A stretch of 33,537 bases of DNA from Caryophanales bacterium UBA6768 (GTDB taxonomy: Bacteria; Bacillota; Bacilli; Bacillales_D; Amphibacillaceae). Below the pieces are notes generated by a model, which did no database searches, was not told where the DNA came from, and saw only the letters and a list, made by a program, of their open reading frames with translations. Position 1 is the stretch's first letter. The number at the start of each line of letters is the position of its first letter. Shown in pieces: positions 1-11,780 of the stretch. The stretch lies in assembly GCA_002453315.1 (NCBI GenBank), contig DKGO01000143.1, positions 1,457 to 34,993 on the forward strand, written 5' to 3'. A program made the translations under genes and the position numbers.

Positions 1-1893
<1,893 letters not shown>

Positions 1894-1913
1894 TTATAAG
1901 TACCCCTATATAG

Positions 1914-2111
1914 TTAACGAAATTTACTAAAAATTAAAAATAGTAACGTCAATATGATACTGACAATAATTGATGTCATAATGGGAAAATGAAATGATAC
2001 ATTCCCTTTCTTAAAGGAAAAATCACCAGGCAGTTTTCCAAAAAACGTCCAAATAACTCCAACCATAATCAGGACAATACCAATGAAAATAAGCATCTTT
2101 CCCATATTCAT
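1914..2111 (-). CDS. Small two-helix membrane protein, DUF2905 type
   Basis: A 65-residue protein with two hydrophobic segments (about residues 5-24 and 42-61). The loop between them, FGKLPGDFSFKKGNVSFHFP, is the conserved signature of the DUF2905 family. No function is established. The ATG follows GGAGTGGAG, which lies within the last codons of ruvB; the gene starts four bases beyond the ruvB stop and ends 20 bases before queA. This tight packing suggests co-expression with ruvAB-queA-tgt. Family assignment is from recognised sequence pattern, not a search. Confidence 0.85.
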   Translation of the reverse strand: MNMGKMLIFIGIVLIMVGVIWTFFGKLPGDFSFKKGNVSFHFPIMTSIIVSIILTLLFLIFSKFR

Positions 2112-2114
2112 CGA

Positions 2115-3110
2115 CTATCGCTCCACTCCAAAATGATTCAATGCTTTATCTGTCACAACTCTTCCACGGGGGGTTCGTTGAATGAAACCAATTTGTAGTA
2201 AAAATGGTTCGTAGACATCTTCAATTGTTTGGGATTCCTCTCCAATTGTCGCTGCAATTGTATCTAATCCTACAGGACCAAAATTAAAATCATAAATTAT
2301 TGCTTTTAAAAATTTATGATCGATATAATCTAACCCTACTTGATCTACCTGTAGCATTTCTAATGCTGTTTGTGCAGTTTCAACGGTTATTTTCCTTTCA
2401 TTTCGAACTTGGGAAATATCACGGATTCGTTTTAACAAACGATTAGCAATTCTTGGTGTACCCCGTGAGCGACTCGCAATTTCTAATGCTGCTGTTTGTG
2501 AAATCTCCATATCAAAAATAAATGCAGTTCGTTCTACAATTTTACAAAGATCATCATGCTCATAATAATCCAAATGACCTAACACACCAAAGCGATCTCG
2601 TAGTGGGGCTGTTAAGAGACCAGACCTTGTTGTCGCACCAACTAATGTAAAAGGAGGTAAATCAATTCGAACAGACCTAGCAGTTGGACCACTTCCAATA
2701 ACGATATCTAAAAAGAAATCTTCCATAGCGGGATATAATACTTCTTCAACGGAACGTGGTAATCGATGAATTTCATCGATAAATAAAACATCACCTGTCT
2801 CCAAGGATGATAAAATTGCCGCTAAATCCCCTGCCCTTTCAATGGCTGGTCCTGATGTAGCACGAAATTCTACACCCATTTCATTCGCAATAATTGCTGC
2901 CATCGTCGTCTTACCTAAACCAGGTGGACCATAAAGTAATACATGATCAAGTGCTTCGCCACGCATTTTCGCTGCTTGGATAAAAATAGTTAAGTTTTCC
3001 TTTAATTTATGTTGCCCTATATATTCAGCAAGTTTTGTGGGTCGGAGTGTTAATTCGATTACTTCATCATCTTCGTGTTGTTCACCTGTTATGATTCGGT
3101 CTTCCATCAT
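2115..3110 (-). CDS. ruvB: Holliday junction branch-migration ATPase RuvB
   Basis: Hexameric AAA+ motor that, loaded by RuvA, drives branch migration of Holliday junctions in recombination repair. The 331 residues include Walker A GPPGLGKT (61-68), Walker B DVLFIDE (107-113), the sensor region [18 protein letters not shown], and the C-terminal winged helix ending in TPRGRVVT. An in-frame GTG at 3122 would add four residues, but AAGGTGGGG lies between that GTG and the ATG pair at 3110/3107, so the ATG at 3110 is chosen. It lies 21 bases after ruvA and four bases before the DUF2905 gene, as one operon. Confidence 0.97.
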   Translation of the reverse strand: MMEDRIITGEQHEDDEVIELTLRPTKLAEYIGQHKLKENLTIFIQAAKMRGEALDHVLLYGPPGLGKTTMAAIIANEMGVEFRATSGPAIERAGDLAAILSSLETGDVLFIDEIHRLPRSVEEVLYPAMEDFFLDIVIGSGPTARSVRIDLPPFTLVGATTRSGLLTAPLRDRFGVLGHLDYYEHDDLCKIVERTAFIFDMEISQTAALEIASRSRGTPRIANRLLKRIRDISQVRNERKITVETAQTALEMLQVDQVGLDYIDHKFLKAIIYDFNFGPVGLDTIAATIGEESQTIEDVYEPFLLQIGFIQRTPRGRVVTDKALNHFGVER

Positions 3111-3131
3111 TTCATTCCCCACCTTGTCACA

Positions 3132-3734
3132 CTATTTTTTCATCAATAATGCTAATGCCTTACGAACAATATCATCAGTCTTTTTGATTTGCTCATGTCT
3201 CAATTGTGGCATCACATTTAAAATTTCCCTGTCTGTATAACCTAGGGCTTTTAATGCTTCTTCTGCCTCTATATATTGTTCCTGTCCCGTAGATTGTTCA
3301 ACAGACACACCATTAGATTGTTTGAATGAAGCCACATTAACTAGCTTGCCTTTTAAATCTAACATAATTTGTCTTGCTGTTTTTTTCCCAACCCCTGGAA
3401 ATTGCGTCAAATATTTTTCATCTTCACGCTCTACTGCACGAATAAAATCAGGTACATTAACTGTCCCTAATATAGCGATAGCACTTTTCGGGCCAATACC
3501 AGACACGGAAATAAGTTGTTCAAATAGAAATTTTTCATCTTCTGTTTTAAAACCATACAGTGCTTGAATATCCTCACGAACATGATGATATGTATATACA
3601 AAAACTTCTTTCCCCATTTGCTGTTGAAAAACAAAAGGATCAGGACAAAAAATTTCATAACCAATACCGGTGACATCGACAATAATAGTTCCTTCTTGTA
3701 TATAAGTTAACTTCCCTTTTATATAAGCAAACAT
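3132..3734 (-). CDS. ruvA: Holliday junction DNA helicase subunit RuvA
   Basis: Binds four-way junctions as a tetramer and loads RuvB. The 200 residues match the family length. An N-terminal OB fold (1-65) is followed by two helix-hairpin-helix motifs, ISVSGIGPKSAIAIL near 75-89 and FPGVGKKTARQIMLDL near 112-127, and then a flexible linker and the small C-terminal RuvB-contact domain (152-200, EEALKALGYTDREI). It sits just ahead of ruvB. In B. subtilis bofC lies on the other side of ruvA; here yebC takes that place 19 bases upstream. Confidence 0.97.
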   Translation of the reverse strand: MFAYIKGKLTYIQEGTIIVDVTGIGYEIFCPDPFVFQQQMGKEVFVYTYHHVREDIQALYGFKTEDEKFLFEQLISVSGIGPKSAIAILGTVNVPDFIRAVEREDEKYLTQFPGVGKKTARQIMLDLKGKLVNVASFKQSNGVSVEQSTGQEQYIEAEEALKALGYTDREILNVMPQLRHEQIKKTDDIVRKALALLMKK

Positions 3735-3753
3735 TGCATTCCCCTTAATTTAT

Positions 3754-4482
3754 CTAATTCATTTCTACGTTATGATAGACATCTTGAACATCTTCATTAT
3801 CTTCTAAAGTGTCAATTAATTTTGTTACCTTTTCTAATTGTTCTTCCCCTAATTCATTATAGGTTTCTGGGAGAAGTGTTACTTCGGCTTCTTCAATAGT
3901 AAATCCTTTTCCTTCTAAATGAGATTTAACTGATTCAAAGTCTTCTGATAATGTAAAAATTTCAAACACACCTTCAGACACCTCAATGTCCTCTGCGCCT
4001 GCCTCAATTGCTTCAAGAGTTAATTCATCTTCATCTAGTTTATTATCTTCATTTAAAATAACGATATAACCCTTTCTTTGAAACATGAAGGCAACACAGC
4101 CGCTTTCACCTAAATTCCCACCATGTTTACTGAACGCATGGCGAATCTCTGAGGCAGTTCGATTTCGATTATCAGTTAGCACATGAACAATCACTGCTGT
4201 GCCCCCAGGTCCATAGCCTTCATAGGTAATTTCTTCATAGTTTGCACCATCTAATGTACCAGTTGCTTTTTTTATCGCACGATCTATATTATCATTAGGC
4301 ATATTATCTGCTTTTGCCTTTTCAATTGCTGTTCTTAATGTGGGGTTCATTTCGGGGTCCCCACCACCTTGTTTTGCAGCCGTGTATATAAATTTAGCAT
4401 GACGCATAAATATTTTACCACGTTTGGCATCTTGTGCACCTTTTCTTCGTTGAATATTGTGCCATTTTGAATGTCCCGCCAT
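3754..4482 (-). CDS. yebC: YebC/PmpR family regulatory protein
   Basis: The 242 residues begin with the hallmark [22 protein letters not shown] and continue with [18 protein letters not shown] and [20 protein letters not shown], typical of the family. Members were first described as DNA-binding regulators; more recent work links them and mitochondrial TACO1 to translation of difficult proline-containing stretches. Which role applies here cannot be told from sequence. The ATG follows GAAGGGGGA. The gene has its own promoter upstream and leads into ruvA, so it is likely the first gene of the yebC-ruvA-ruvB-queA-tgt unit. Confidence 0.95.
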   Translation of the reverse strand: MAGHSKWHNIQRRKGAQDAKRGKIFMRHAKFIYTAAKQGGGDPEMNPTLRTAIEKAKADNMPNDNIDRAIKKATGTLDGANYEEITYEGYGPGGTAVIVHVLTDNRNRTASEIRHAFSKHGGNLGESGCVAFMFQRKGYIVILNEDNKLDEDELTLEAIEAGAEDIEVSEGVFEIFTLSEDFESVKSHLEGKGFTIEEAEVTLLPETYNELGEEQLEKVTKLIDTLEDNEDVQDVYHNVEMN

Positions 4483-4834
4483 GGATTTATCCCCCTTCGA
4501 TAATGCATTTATATTTTATTATAGCAAAGTTTTTACGTGCTTAAAAGAAGTCATAGCCGTTGGATTAAACAGTGACGGTAATATGAAATTATCATTATAT
4601 TAGTGTAATGAAAAACGTAACATAATTAGAGGCCAGTCACCCTTATGTTTTTATATTATTAAATATAAATTCGGATAAAAATACAGTGCCTACTAACTTT
4701 GATTTGGGTCGGATATCTTGCGTACATATATTGACTTCTAACGAATCATTAAGGGGCTACGTAGACTTTTAAAGCACAGTTATTCTGCTTTCACCCAGCT
4801 ATCACATTAAAAATTTCCTTAAGTACTAATCTGT
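4483..4834. other. Gene-free stretch between nadE and yebC
   Basis: About 350 bases without a credible ORF. It holds the yebC promoter at its left end. A short repeat (AAAGCA...TGCTTT) near 4773-4793 lacks a following T-run, so I do not call a terminator for nadE. I see no RNA gene or mobile element. Confidence 0.5.
4518..4526 (-). promoter_or_regulatory. Extended -10 promoter ahead of yebC
   Basis: On the minus strand TGCTATAAT gives an extended -10 (TGn plus a perfect TATAAT) about 36 bases before the yebC ATG. The -35 region is poor (TTTTAA at 17 bases), which fits an extended -10 promoter. It probably drives yebC-ruvAB-queA-tgt. Confidence 0.55.
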
Positions 4835-5575
4835 TTATTTTAGCCTTAATTGGCGAGCGATATTTCGTTTATGTTCTGTTTGAGCATGAAGTTTTTCAAT
4901 TATCTTTTCATCAGCCTTTGGAATAGTCTGCCCTTCAAGAAATCGATCAATATTAGTATAGGATGTCCCTAATTCAGTTTCATCGGTTTGGCCTTCCCAT
5001 AAATCTGCACTCGGTTTTTTATTGATAACAGCACTTGGCAATTGTAAATATTTTGCCATATCTGCAACTTCTTCTTTTCTTAGGTCAATAATTGGTTGTA
5101 TGTCGACACCGCCATCACCGTACTTCGTAAAATAACCAGTATACCATTCGGCAGCATTGTCAGTCCCGACAACTAAATAATTGTAATTTGTCGCCACAGT
5201 ATATAGTGTGCTCATTCTTAACCTAGCACGTAAATTAGCATCGGCAATTTGTTCCTTGTCATTATTCCATGAATGTTGGTCATCAATATTACCTTTAATC
5301 GATTGAAACATCATTTCATGGGTCGGAGTGAGATCAATCGTTAAAGCATTTATGTCAGTAGCCATAACTACTTTTTTAGCATCCTCGAGATCAGCCGGGT
5401 TACTTTTTATCGGCATAATGACAGCTAAAGAATCATTAGGACAGGCAATCTTTATTAGTTTAGAAACGACAGCGGAATCAAGTCCCCCACTGAGACCAAC
5501 AACAAGCCCTTCTACATGAGAATCCATCACTTCCTGTTGTAACCACTTCACAATTGTATTAACCATATTTTCCAT
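4835..5575 (-). CDS. nadE: NH3-dependent NAD(+) synthetase
   Basis: Amidates nicotinate adenine dinucleotide to NAD+ with ATP, the last step of NAD synthesis. The 246 residues contain the PP-loop SGGLDSAVV (about 29-37), GTDNAAEWYTGYFTKYGDGG (ammonia and NaAD site), QPIIDLRKEEV and the PSADLWEGQTDETELG motif. There is no glutaminase domain, so it should use free ammonia. It is shorter than the 272-residue B. subtilis enzyme. A GTG at 5587 would add four residues but overlaps AGGAAGTG, which reads better as the ribosome site for the ATG at 5575. It follows pheA by 34 bases. Confidence 0.95.
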   Translation of the reverse strand: MENMVNTIVKWLQQEVMDSHVEGLVVGLSGGLDSAVVSKLIKIACPNDSLAVIMPIKSNPADLEDAKKVVMATDINALTIDLTPTHEMMFQSIKGNIDDQHSWNNDKEQIADANLRARLRMSTLYTVATNYNYLVVGTDNAAEWYTGYFTKYGDGGVDIQPIIDLRKEEVADMAKYLQLPSAVINKKPSADLWEGQTDETELGTSYTNIDRFLEGQTIPKADEKIIEKLHAQTEHKRNIARQLRLK

Positions 5576-5609
5576 TGAAAAAATCACTTCCTAAGTGTAT
5601 TTTAATCGA

Positions 5610-6464
5610 TTAGACGTTAAATTGATAAACCGGAAATGTTCCAAGTACCGTAACACCACAACCTAGTGCTTCTAACTCCCCACGCACACCCGGAAATAAT
5701 GCATCATCATATGGTTCATTCACGTCGATAATAAAGAAGTAATTACCTAAACCCGTCTTCATTGGTCTTGATTCAATTTTTGATAAATTCATTTTTCTCC
5801 AGGCAAATGCGGACAGCACTTGATGTAACACCCCAGCCCGATCTTCAGGTAGAGTAATTAGTAAACTCGTCTTTTCAGTTGCCACGGGATGATTAATTTG
5901 TACCTTACTTTCATCTTTCGCCAGTACGACAAATCGGGTATGATTGTTAGAATAATCGTGAATATTTTCTTTTAAAACTTTTAAATTATAAGCCTCAGCG
6001 GCTAATTGATTGCCTATTGCGGCAATTGGATTACCATTAGCACTGACCATTTCGGCAGCACTTCCGGTGGAATCACTGAAATGGATTGTTGCATTCGGCA
6101 TATTTTTATGCAAATATTGCTGACATTGTGCAATTGCATGACGATGTGAATGAACTTCTTTAATATCCAAAAGATCGCCATCAAAATGATTAGCAACCAA
6201 TAAATTTTGTTTAATTGGTACTTCAACCTCGGCTATAATTGGTAATCTTACTTGATGGACTAAATAGTCGATCGTTAAATGTACCGTTCCTTCAATAGCA
6301 TTTTCAATCGGAACAACACCGATATCAATCGTTTGATGATCAACAGCATCGATTACCTGAGGAATTGTTTTAAAATCCACTTTATGTTCTCCATTAAAGG
6401 CAGCATCGACAGCTAATTTCGTAAAAGTTCCTTTGGGCCCTAGATAGCCTATCTTCGTTGACAA
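5610..6464 (-). CDS. pheA: Prephenate dehydratase
   Basis: Converts prephenate to phenylpyruvate in phenylalanine synthesis. The 284 residues comprise the catalytic periplasmic-binding-like half (GYLGPKGTFT at 6-15, VPIENAIEGTVHLTIDYL, the NHTRFVVL motif with the catalytic Thr) and a C-terminal ACT domain with the ESRP phenylalanine-binding motif, so feedback inhibition is expected. An ATG at 6488 precedes a strong CGAGGAGGA. The TTG at 6464, seven bases after GGAGG, is the better start and gives the usual N-terminus MSTKIGYLG. The pheB ACT gene that precedes pheA in B. subtilis is absent; obgE ends 54 bases upstream. Confidence 0.95.
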   Translation of the reverse strand: MSTKIGYLGPKGTFTKLAVDAAFNGEHKVDFKTIPQVIDAVDHQTIDIGVVPIENAIEGTVHLTIDYLVHQVRLPIIAEVEVPIKQNLLVANHFDGDLLDIKEVHSHRHAIAQCQQYLHKNMPNATIHFSDSTGSAAEMVSANGNPIAAIGNQLAAEAYNLKVLKENIHDYSNNHTRFVVLAKDESKVQINHPVATEKTSLLITLPEDRAGVLHQVLSAFAWRKMNLSKIESRPMKTGLGNYFFIIDVNEPYDDALFPGVRGELEALGCGVTVLGTFPVYQFNV

Positions 6465-6518
6465 TGATTTTCCTCCTCGTATATCCATGACAATATATAT
6501 ACTTTAATTTTTTTATAT

Positions 6519-7859
<1,341 letters not shown>

Positions 7860-7950
7860 TTATCGTTAGAAACATTCAATATTCACTATTATAACAAAAT
7901 ATATCCACAATTTCGTTATATGACCATTTAAGTAAATTTTTTAGGTGAAT

Positions 7951-8052
7951 GCTAGACAAAATTTGTGAAATTAATGATAATTTGGCAAGCAAGCACATGA
8001 TGCGAGACGAATTTTGCTAAATGTGATTGAATTTGGCAAGCAATAAAATGAT
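7951..8052. repeat. Two imperfect tandem copies of a 51-bp unit
   Basis: Copy 1 is 7951-8001 and copy 2 is 8002-8052. By eye about 36 of 51 positions match without gaps, including the exact 14-mer AATTTGGCAAGCAA at 7979-7992 and 8030-8043. It lies between the rpmA terminator and the obgE start, in the slot usually held by spo0B. Function unknown. It might be a dispersed intergenic repeat or a regulatory array. Confidence 0.7.
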
Positions 8053-8078
8053 AAATACAATTGAAAGTAAAATATACT

Positions 8079-8111
8079 AAAAAACCCCAACCGTTTACAG
8101 GCTGGAGTTTT
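8079..8111 (-). terminator. Rho-independent terminator after rpmA
   Basis: On the minus strand AAAACTCCAGCC (8111-8100) pairs with GGTTGGGGTTTT (8092-8081) around a seven-base loop, with two G-T pairs, and runs into six T. It closes the rplU-prp-rpmA unit, so obgE needs its own promoter. Confidence 0.9.
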
Positions 8112-8120
8112 CAAAACATA

Positions 8121-8411
8121 TTAGGCTTCAAGGGCTTTTGGATAAACACTTACCTTTTTACGATTTCGTCCATAAGCTTCAAATTTAACTACACCATCAA
8201 TTTTTGCATATAATGTATCGTCTTTCCCTAAACCCACATTATCACCTGGGTAAATTTTTGTTCCACGTTGACGATACAAAATAGAACCACCAGTTACATA
8301 TTGTCCGTCTGCACGTTTTGAACCTAAACGTTTAGCATGTGAGTCACGACCGTTTCTCGTACTCCCCGCCCCTTTTTTCTGAGCAAAAAACTGCAAATTT
8401 AATTTTAGCAC
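8121..8411 (-). CDS. rpmA: 50S ribosomal protein L27 with cleavable N-terminal extension
   Basis: The 96-residue bL27 places a flexible N-terminal tail near the peptidyl-transferase centre. The first residues [14 protein letters not shown] carry the Firmicute-type extension; from studies in Staphylococcus aureus, the protease Prp cuts after LQFFA to expose the mature end. The body ([36 protein letters not shown]) is typical. The gene for Prp lies 14 bases upstream, and a terminator follows immediately. The cleavage is inferred from the conserved motif. Confidence 0.98.
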   Translation of the reverse strand: MLKLNLQFFAQKKGAGSTRNGRDSHAKRLGSKRADGQYVTGGSILYRQRGTKIYPGDNVGLGKDDTLYAKIDGVVKFEAYGRNRKKVSVYPKALEA

Positions 8412-8425
8412 CTTATGGCACCTCC

Positions 8426-8755
8426 CTAGTTCTCACTTATTCGAATAAATTGTTCATATTCACGTTCAATCGTTTGTAAAGATACAATCATCGCTTCAAA
8501 AATTAATTGAGCTTTAAAATATTGATTAGCATCCACGTGTCTATTTGGTACATCAACATATAAATAACCATTTTCCGCCTGATCAATATGTAATTCCAAC
8601 TCACTTAACTGTAATACTGCATTGACTGCCCCAAATGAAACTGCTGAAACAGCAGCACATACTAAATCGTATCCATATGGTCCACTGTTGGCATGACCAC
8701 TTATTTCAAACGATGAAATTTTTCCATCTTTACGATCAATAGAAATTTTTATCAT
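8426..8755 (-). CDS. prp: Ribosomal-processing cysteine protease Prp
   Basis: A 109-residue protein of the YsxB/Prp family, which removes the N-terminal extension of L27. The catalytic His of SGHANSG (about residue 21) and the Cys of [14 protein letters not shown] (about residue 33) are both present, and the length is usual. It sits between rplU (11 bases upstream) and rpmA (14 bases downstream), so the protease is made together with its substrate. Known also as ysxB in B. subtilis. Confidence 0.95.
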   Translation of the reverse strand: MIKISIDRKDGKISSFEISGHANSGPYGYDLVCAAVSAVSFGAVNAVLQLSELELHIDQAENGYLYVDVPNRHVDANQYFKAQLIFEAMIVSLQTIEREYEQFIRISEN

Positions 8756-8766
8756 GTAAAAATTCC

Positions 8767-9075
8767 TTATATAGTAATTTTTTCAATTGTTAATTTTGTA
8801 TATGGTTGACGATGACCTTGTTTACGGCTATAATTTTTCTTCGGTTTATATTTGAAGACAGTAATCTTCTTGGAACGACCGTGATTATTAATTTTCGCCG
8901 TAACTGATGCACCTTCTACAAACGGTGTCCCTACTTTCACATCATTGCCACCTACAAATAGGACATTATCAAAAGTGATGGTTTCCTCAGGCTCACCATT
9001 TACTTTTTCTACATAAATCGCTTGACCTTCTGTTACTTTTAATTGTTTTCCACCTGTTTCAATGATTGCATACAT
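8767..9075 (-). CDS. rplU: 50S ribosomal protein L21
   Basis: The 102-residue bL21 begins [18 protein letters not shown] and ends with the RNA-binding [22 protein letters not shown], both standard. The frame stays open 43 codons further upstream, but that part is the untranslated leader; AGGAGGTG eleven bases before the ATG at 9075 fixes the start. It is the first gene of rplU-prp-rpmA. Confidence 0.98.
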   Translation of the reverse strand: MYAIIETGGKQLKVTEGQAIYVEKVNGEPEETITFDNVLFVGGNDVKVGTPFVEGASVTAKINNHGRSKKITVFKYKPKKNYSRKQGHRQPYTKLTIEKITI

Positions 9076-9182
9076 GGTTACTTTGCACCTCCTATAATAC
9101 TCAGACTCGCCATCAAGGTATCGATTGTCCGATTTATAACCTTTTCTGTGCGGTTGTAGCAATGGTGCTACAAATGTACAAC
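9076..9182 (-). ncRNA. L21 leader RNA upstream of rplU
   Basis: The transcript between the promoter and rplU has an early hairpin (TTGTAGC/GCTACAA, 9173-9154), a CCGCACAGAAAAGG segment, and the GATGGCGAGTCTGAG block just before the ribosome site. This is how Firmicute L21 leaders look. Such leaders are thought to mediate autoregulation by L21. Not tested by covariance search. Confidence 0.7.
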
Positions 9183-9188
9183 ATTGAA

Positions 9189-9218
9189 ATAATAGCATAA
9201 ACATACTATTAATGTCAA
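9189..9218 (-). promoter_or_regulatory. Sigma-A promoter of rplU-prp-rpmA
   Basis: Perfect -35 TTGACA (9218-9213), 18-base spacer ending in TGC, and -10 TATTAT (9194-9189), giving an extended -10. Predicted start of transcription is near 9182. Confidence 0.8.
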
Positions 9219-9241
9219 TTAAAAATATTCAATATAAAAGA

Positions 9242-10108
9242 TTAGCCTGAATTTTTACCCATTATTATATTTTCAAACGTATACGTCACATAATTTTTCA
9301 AAAAGAATAACATTAAACATGTTGACTCACTATATTGAATTAACTTTTTATCATGTCGAATAGATATGATATGCCGTTTATAAAGATAAAACTGTTGTAA
9401 GGTTGTTAATAACGTATCATTGCTACTTCTTTGTAAAATAATTTGTTTCCCTTCAGCATTAGGATAGTAAAATCGATTCAGCAAAAATCTAATAAAATGA
9501 TAATATTGTTGCTTCCATTCAGTACGATTTTCCATAAAAATAAATACCATTAATAACATAGAAGTCAACGTAAATGGTAAAAACACAATTTGCATACAAA
9601 TAATGAATAAACTACCCCATAAAGAAATTAAAATGACATATCGACGTGCCATTCTATATGGAAGAAAATAGGCTAAAAAATAAAAAAATATTTTCCCTCC
9701 ATCCAACGGAAAAATTGGTAACAAATTGAATATAAATAAAATATAATTATAAGTAAATGCGATTTCGATGATTGCTGGTGGAATAATTTCAAGTGGCTGA
9801 ACGAGATGCAAAAATATAAAAATAATCACATGTTGCATTGGGCCGGCAATGGTTACGATGAGGTCTTCATGTATTTTTCGCACACCAAACTCACTCGTAA
9901 TCATCACAGCCCCGAATACCCAAAAAATCACTTTTTCTATGTGCCAATGAAAAAACCGTGCAGCAATGAAGTGGCCAAGTTCATGAATTACGATAATTGT
10001 CAATAATATAAATAATTGTCCCATCGTCCCGGTAAAAAAAGATAATATAATGAAAATATACAAAATAGGATGAATCTGTATCAGTTGAAGGTTTTTAAGG
10101 AATATCAT
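9242..10108 (-). CDS. spoIVFB: Stage IV sporulation intramembrane metalloprotease SpoIVFB
   Basis: Site-2-type zinc protease that cleaves pro-sigma-K within the mother-cell-derived outer forespore membrane. The 288-residue protein is mostly hydrophobic, with HELGH in a membrane segment (about residues 43-47) and the second metal site NLLPIFPLDGGK near 131-142. A cytoplasmic C-terminal part (from about 196, RTEWKQQYYHFIRFLLNRFYY) matches the known domain order. The ATG at 10108 overlaps the last codons of spoIVFA by 14 bases, and no separate ribosome site is visible, so translation is likely coupled. Confidence 0.95.
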   Translation of the reverse strand: MIFLKNLQLIQIHPILYIFIILSFFTGTMGQLFILLTIIVIHELGHFIAARFFHWHIEKVIFWVFGAVMITSEFGVRKIHEDLIVTIAGPMQHVIIFIFLHLVQPLEIIPPAIIEIAFTYNYILFIFNLLPIFPLDGGKIFFYFLAYFLPYRMARRYVILISLWGSLFIICMQIVFLPFTLTSMLLMVFIFMENRTEWKQQYYHFIRFLLNRFYYPNAEGKQIILQRSSNDTLLTTLQQFYLYKRHIISIRHDKKLIQYSESTCLMLFFLKNYVTYTFENIIMGKNSG

Positions 10109-10859
10109 CAACTGGAATCACTTTCGATGGATCAATAAATTCATTATTTTTTTCTACTGAAAAGAAAAATGGTTCAGTCACTTTCTTTGGATTTGTATAT
10201 CCAATCCTATCATTTTTTCTTACCAACTGGTAAGCAAACACGTCAATATCACTTAAGAAACCATACGTTGATAATGACTCATCTGCATGCTGGACTACGA
10301 CGGTTTTCCCAGTCTCTTTTAAATTTCCAGCAAAAATAACGATACCATTAGCATAAGTAATGACAGAAGTCTTTTTATTAGGGGAAATTTTCACGCCATT
10401 ACCATTTATTGCAAAGGTTTCCACAATAGCACCTTCCATTGGCATCACATTTTCTTCCTGTACCTTAAAAGGGCTTGTTGGGACTATGGAGTTTGGTTGT
10501 CCAAAGGTCGTAACATACCAATGGTTCACTTTAGCAAAAGGAAAATCTTCCTTTAATTGTATACTCAACCAGTTTTGAGCAGGACGAAAATAATGATGAT
10601 CTGTATATAAAATAAAACTACTGATGATAAAAAATATAAAAGGAATCATCACATATTTAAGTCGTTTTAAAGAGAAGTGTTTATTTTCTGATTTTCGGGA
10701 AGGTTCCACGATGATATTTGGCGTTGTTTCCATGGTGCCAAATCTTTCTTCATCTGATGGAAATAATGGAACTGTTTTTAAGTTTTTATGATCTTTCATA
10801 GATGAAGCTTTTTTACGTTGTTTGATAGACTCTCTTACTTTTTTTACTTGATCATTCAT
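10095..10859 (-). CDS. spoIVFA: Stage IV sporulation protein SpoIVFA (inhibitor and anchor of SpoIVFB)
   Basis: Holds SpoIVFB inactive in a complex with BofA until a forespore signal arrives. The 254 residues have a charged cytoplasmic N-terminus (1-70), one transmembrane segment (about 72-90, YVMIPFIFFIISSFIL) and a LytM/M23-like domain (from about 135). That domain lacks the usual zinc ligands (VQHADESLSTYG in place of a clear HxH), so it is not expected to be an active peptidase. A TTG at 10868 overlaps the region after AAAGGA; the ATG at 10859, nine bases after it, is preferred. Confidence 0.93.
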   Translation of the reverse strand: MNDQVKKVRESIKQRKKASSMKDHKNLKTVPLFPSDEERFGTMETTPNIIVEPSRKSENKHFSLKRLKYVMIPFIFFIISSFILYTDHHYFRPAQNWLSIQLKEDFPFAKVNHWYVTTFGQPNSIVPTSPFKVQEENVMPMEGAIVETFAINGNGVKISPNKKTSVITYANGIVIFAGNLKETGKTVVVQHADESLSTYGFLSDIDVFAYQLVRKNDRIGYTNPKKVTEPFFFSVEKNNEFIDPSKVIPVDDIP

Positions 10860-10890
10860 ATGATCCAATCCTTTATCGATTTCTTTATAT

Positions 10891-10920
10891 ACATTATGTA
10901 AAGGAAGGACAAGTTATGAA
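10891..10920 (-). promoter_or_regulatory. Candidate sigma-E promoter of spoIVFA-spoIVFB
   Basis: TTCATAACT (10920-10912), a 13-base spacer and CATAATGT (10898-10891) resemble the sigma-E boxes (GTCATATTT, CATACAAT) imperfectly, about 31 bases before the spoIVFA ATG. In B. subtilis this operon is transcribed by sigma-E, which makes the location persuasive. Confidence 0.4.
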
Positions 10921-10945
10921 TGATTCATCGTTTTAATCACAAACA

Positions 10946-11740
10946 TTATGTGCCAATAAAGAAACTTTTAATTTTACTGAAAACTCCCTTTGATTCCTCT
11001 AAAGATTGTAACGGAATTGATTCACCTAAAATTCTCCGAGCAATATTACGATAAGCAATCGACGCCTTTGAATCTGATTGGAAAGCAACTGGTTCCCCAT
11101 GATTACTAGCTTTAATGACTTGATCACTGTCAATAATAACACCTAATAAATCGATTGATAAAACTTGGACAACATCATCAATATCAAGCATGTCTCCATC
11201 TTTCATCATATGGTTACGAACCCGATTAATGACCAATTTGGGTCTATCTAACTTCTCTTTTTCTATTAATCCAATAATACGATCAGCATCACGGACAGCA
11301 GATTTCTCGGGGGTTGTCACCACGATTGCTTTATCGGCACCAGCAATTGCATTTTGAAAACCCTGCTCAATACCAGCCGGACAATCAATAATAATATAAT
11401 CGAAGTCTTTTTTTAGATCATTAACAATCTTTTTCATACTTTCCTTAGTAACAGCGTTTTTATCAGTTGTCTGGGCAGCAGGTAATAGTGATAAATTGGA
11501 AAAACGTTTGTCTTGAATAAGTGCCTGTTTTAATTGACATCTTTCCTCAACGACATCAACGATATCGTAAATAATTCTATTTTCTAATCCCATTACCATG
11601 TCTAAGTTTCGTAGACCAATATCCGTATCAACTAAACAAACACTTTTTTCCATTAATGCCAATGCAGTACCAATATTTGCAGTGGTTGTCGTTTTACCAA
11701 CCCCACCTTTTCCGGAAGTAATAATAATAGCCTCACCCAT
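10946..11740 (-). CDS. minD: Septum-site determining ATPase MinD
   Basis: Membrane-associated ATPase that recruits MinC to block division away from midcell. The 264 residues start with the deviant Walker A GKGGVGKTT (10-18). YIIIDCPAGIEQGF (switch/Walker B region) follows, and the protein ends in a short amphipathic helix (SKIKSFFIG, 255-263) that would bind the membrane. It lies 40 bases after minC, with a good AAAGGGGAA ribosome site. Confidence 0.97.
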   Translation of the reverse strand: MGEAIIITSGKGGVGKTTTTANIGTALALMEKSVCLVDTDIGLRNLDMVMGLENRIIYDIVDVVEERCQLKQALIQDKRFSNLSLLPAAQTTDKNAVTKESMKKIVNDLKKDFDYIIIDCPAGIEQGFQNAIAGADKAIVVTTPEKSAVRDADRIIGLIEKEKLDRPKLVINRVRNHMMKDGDMLDIDDVVQVLSIDLLGVIIDSDQVIKASNHGEPVAFQSDSKASIAYRNIARRILGESIPLQSLEESKGVFSKIKSFFIGT

Positions 11741-11780
11741 CCAACATTCCCCTTTCTAAACAATATAATTCTATTAATTA

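Noticed and set aside
4773..4793. Terminator after nadE
   Set aside because: Only a six-pair stem with no T-run following it on the minus strand.
9076..9204. 43-codon extension of rplU
   Set aside because: This is the L21 leader RNA; the strong ribosome site at the ATG at 9075 and the known length of L21 exclude it.
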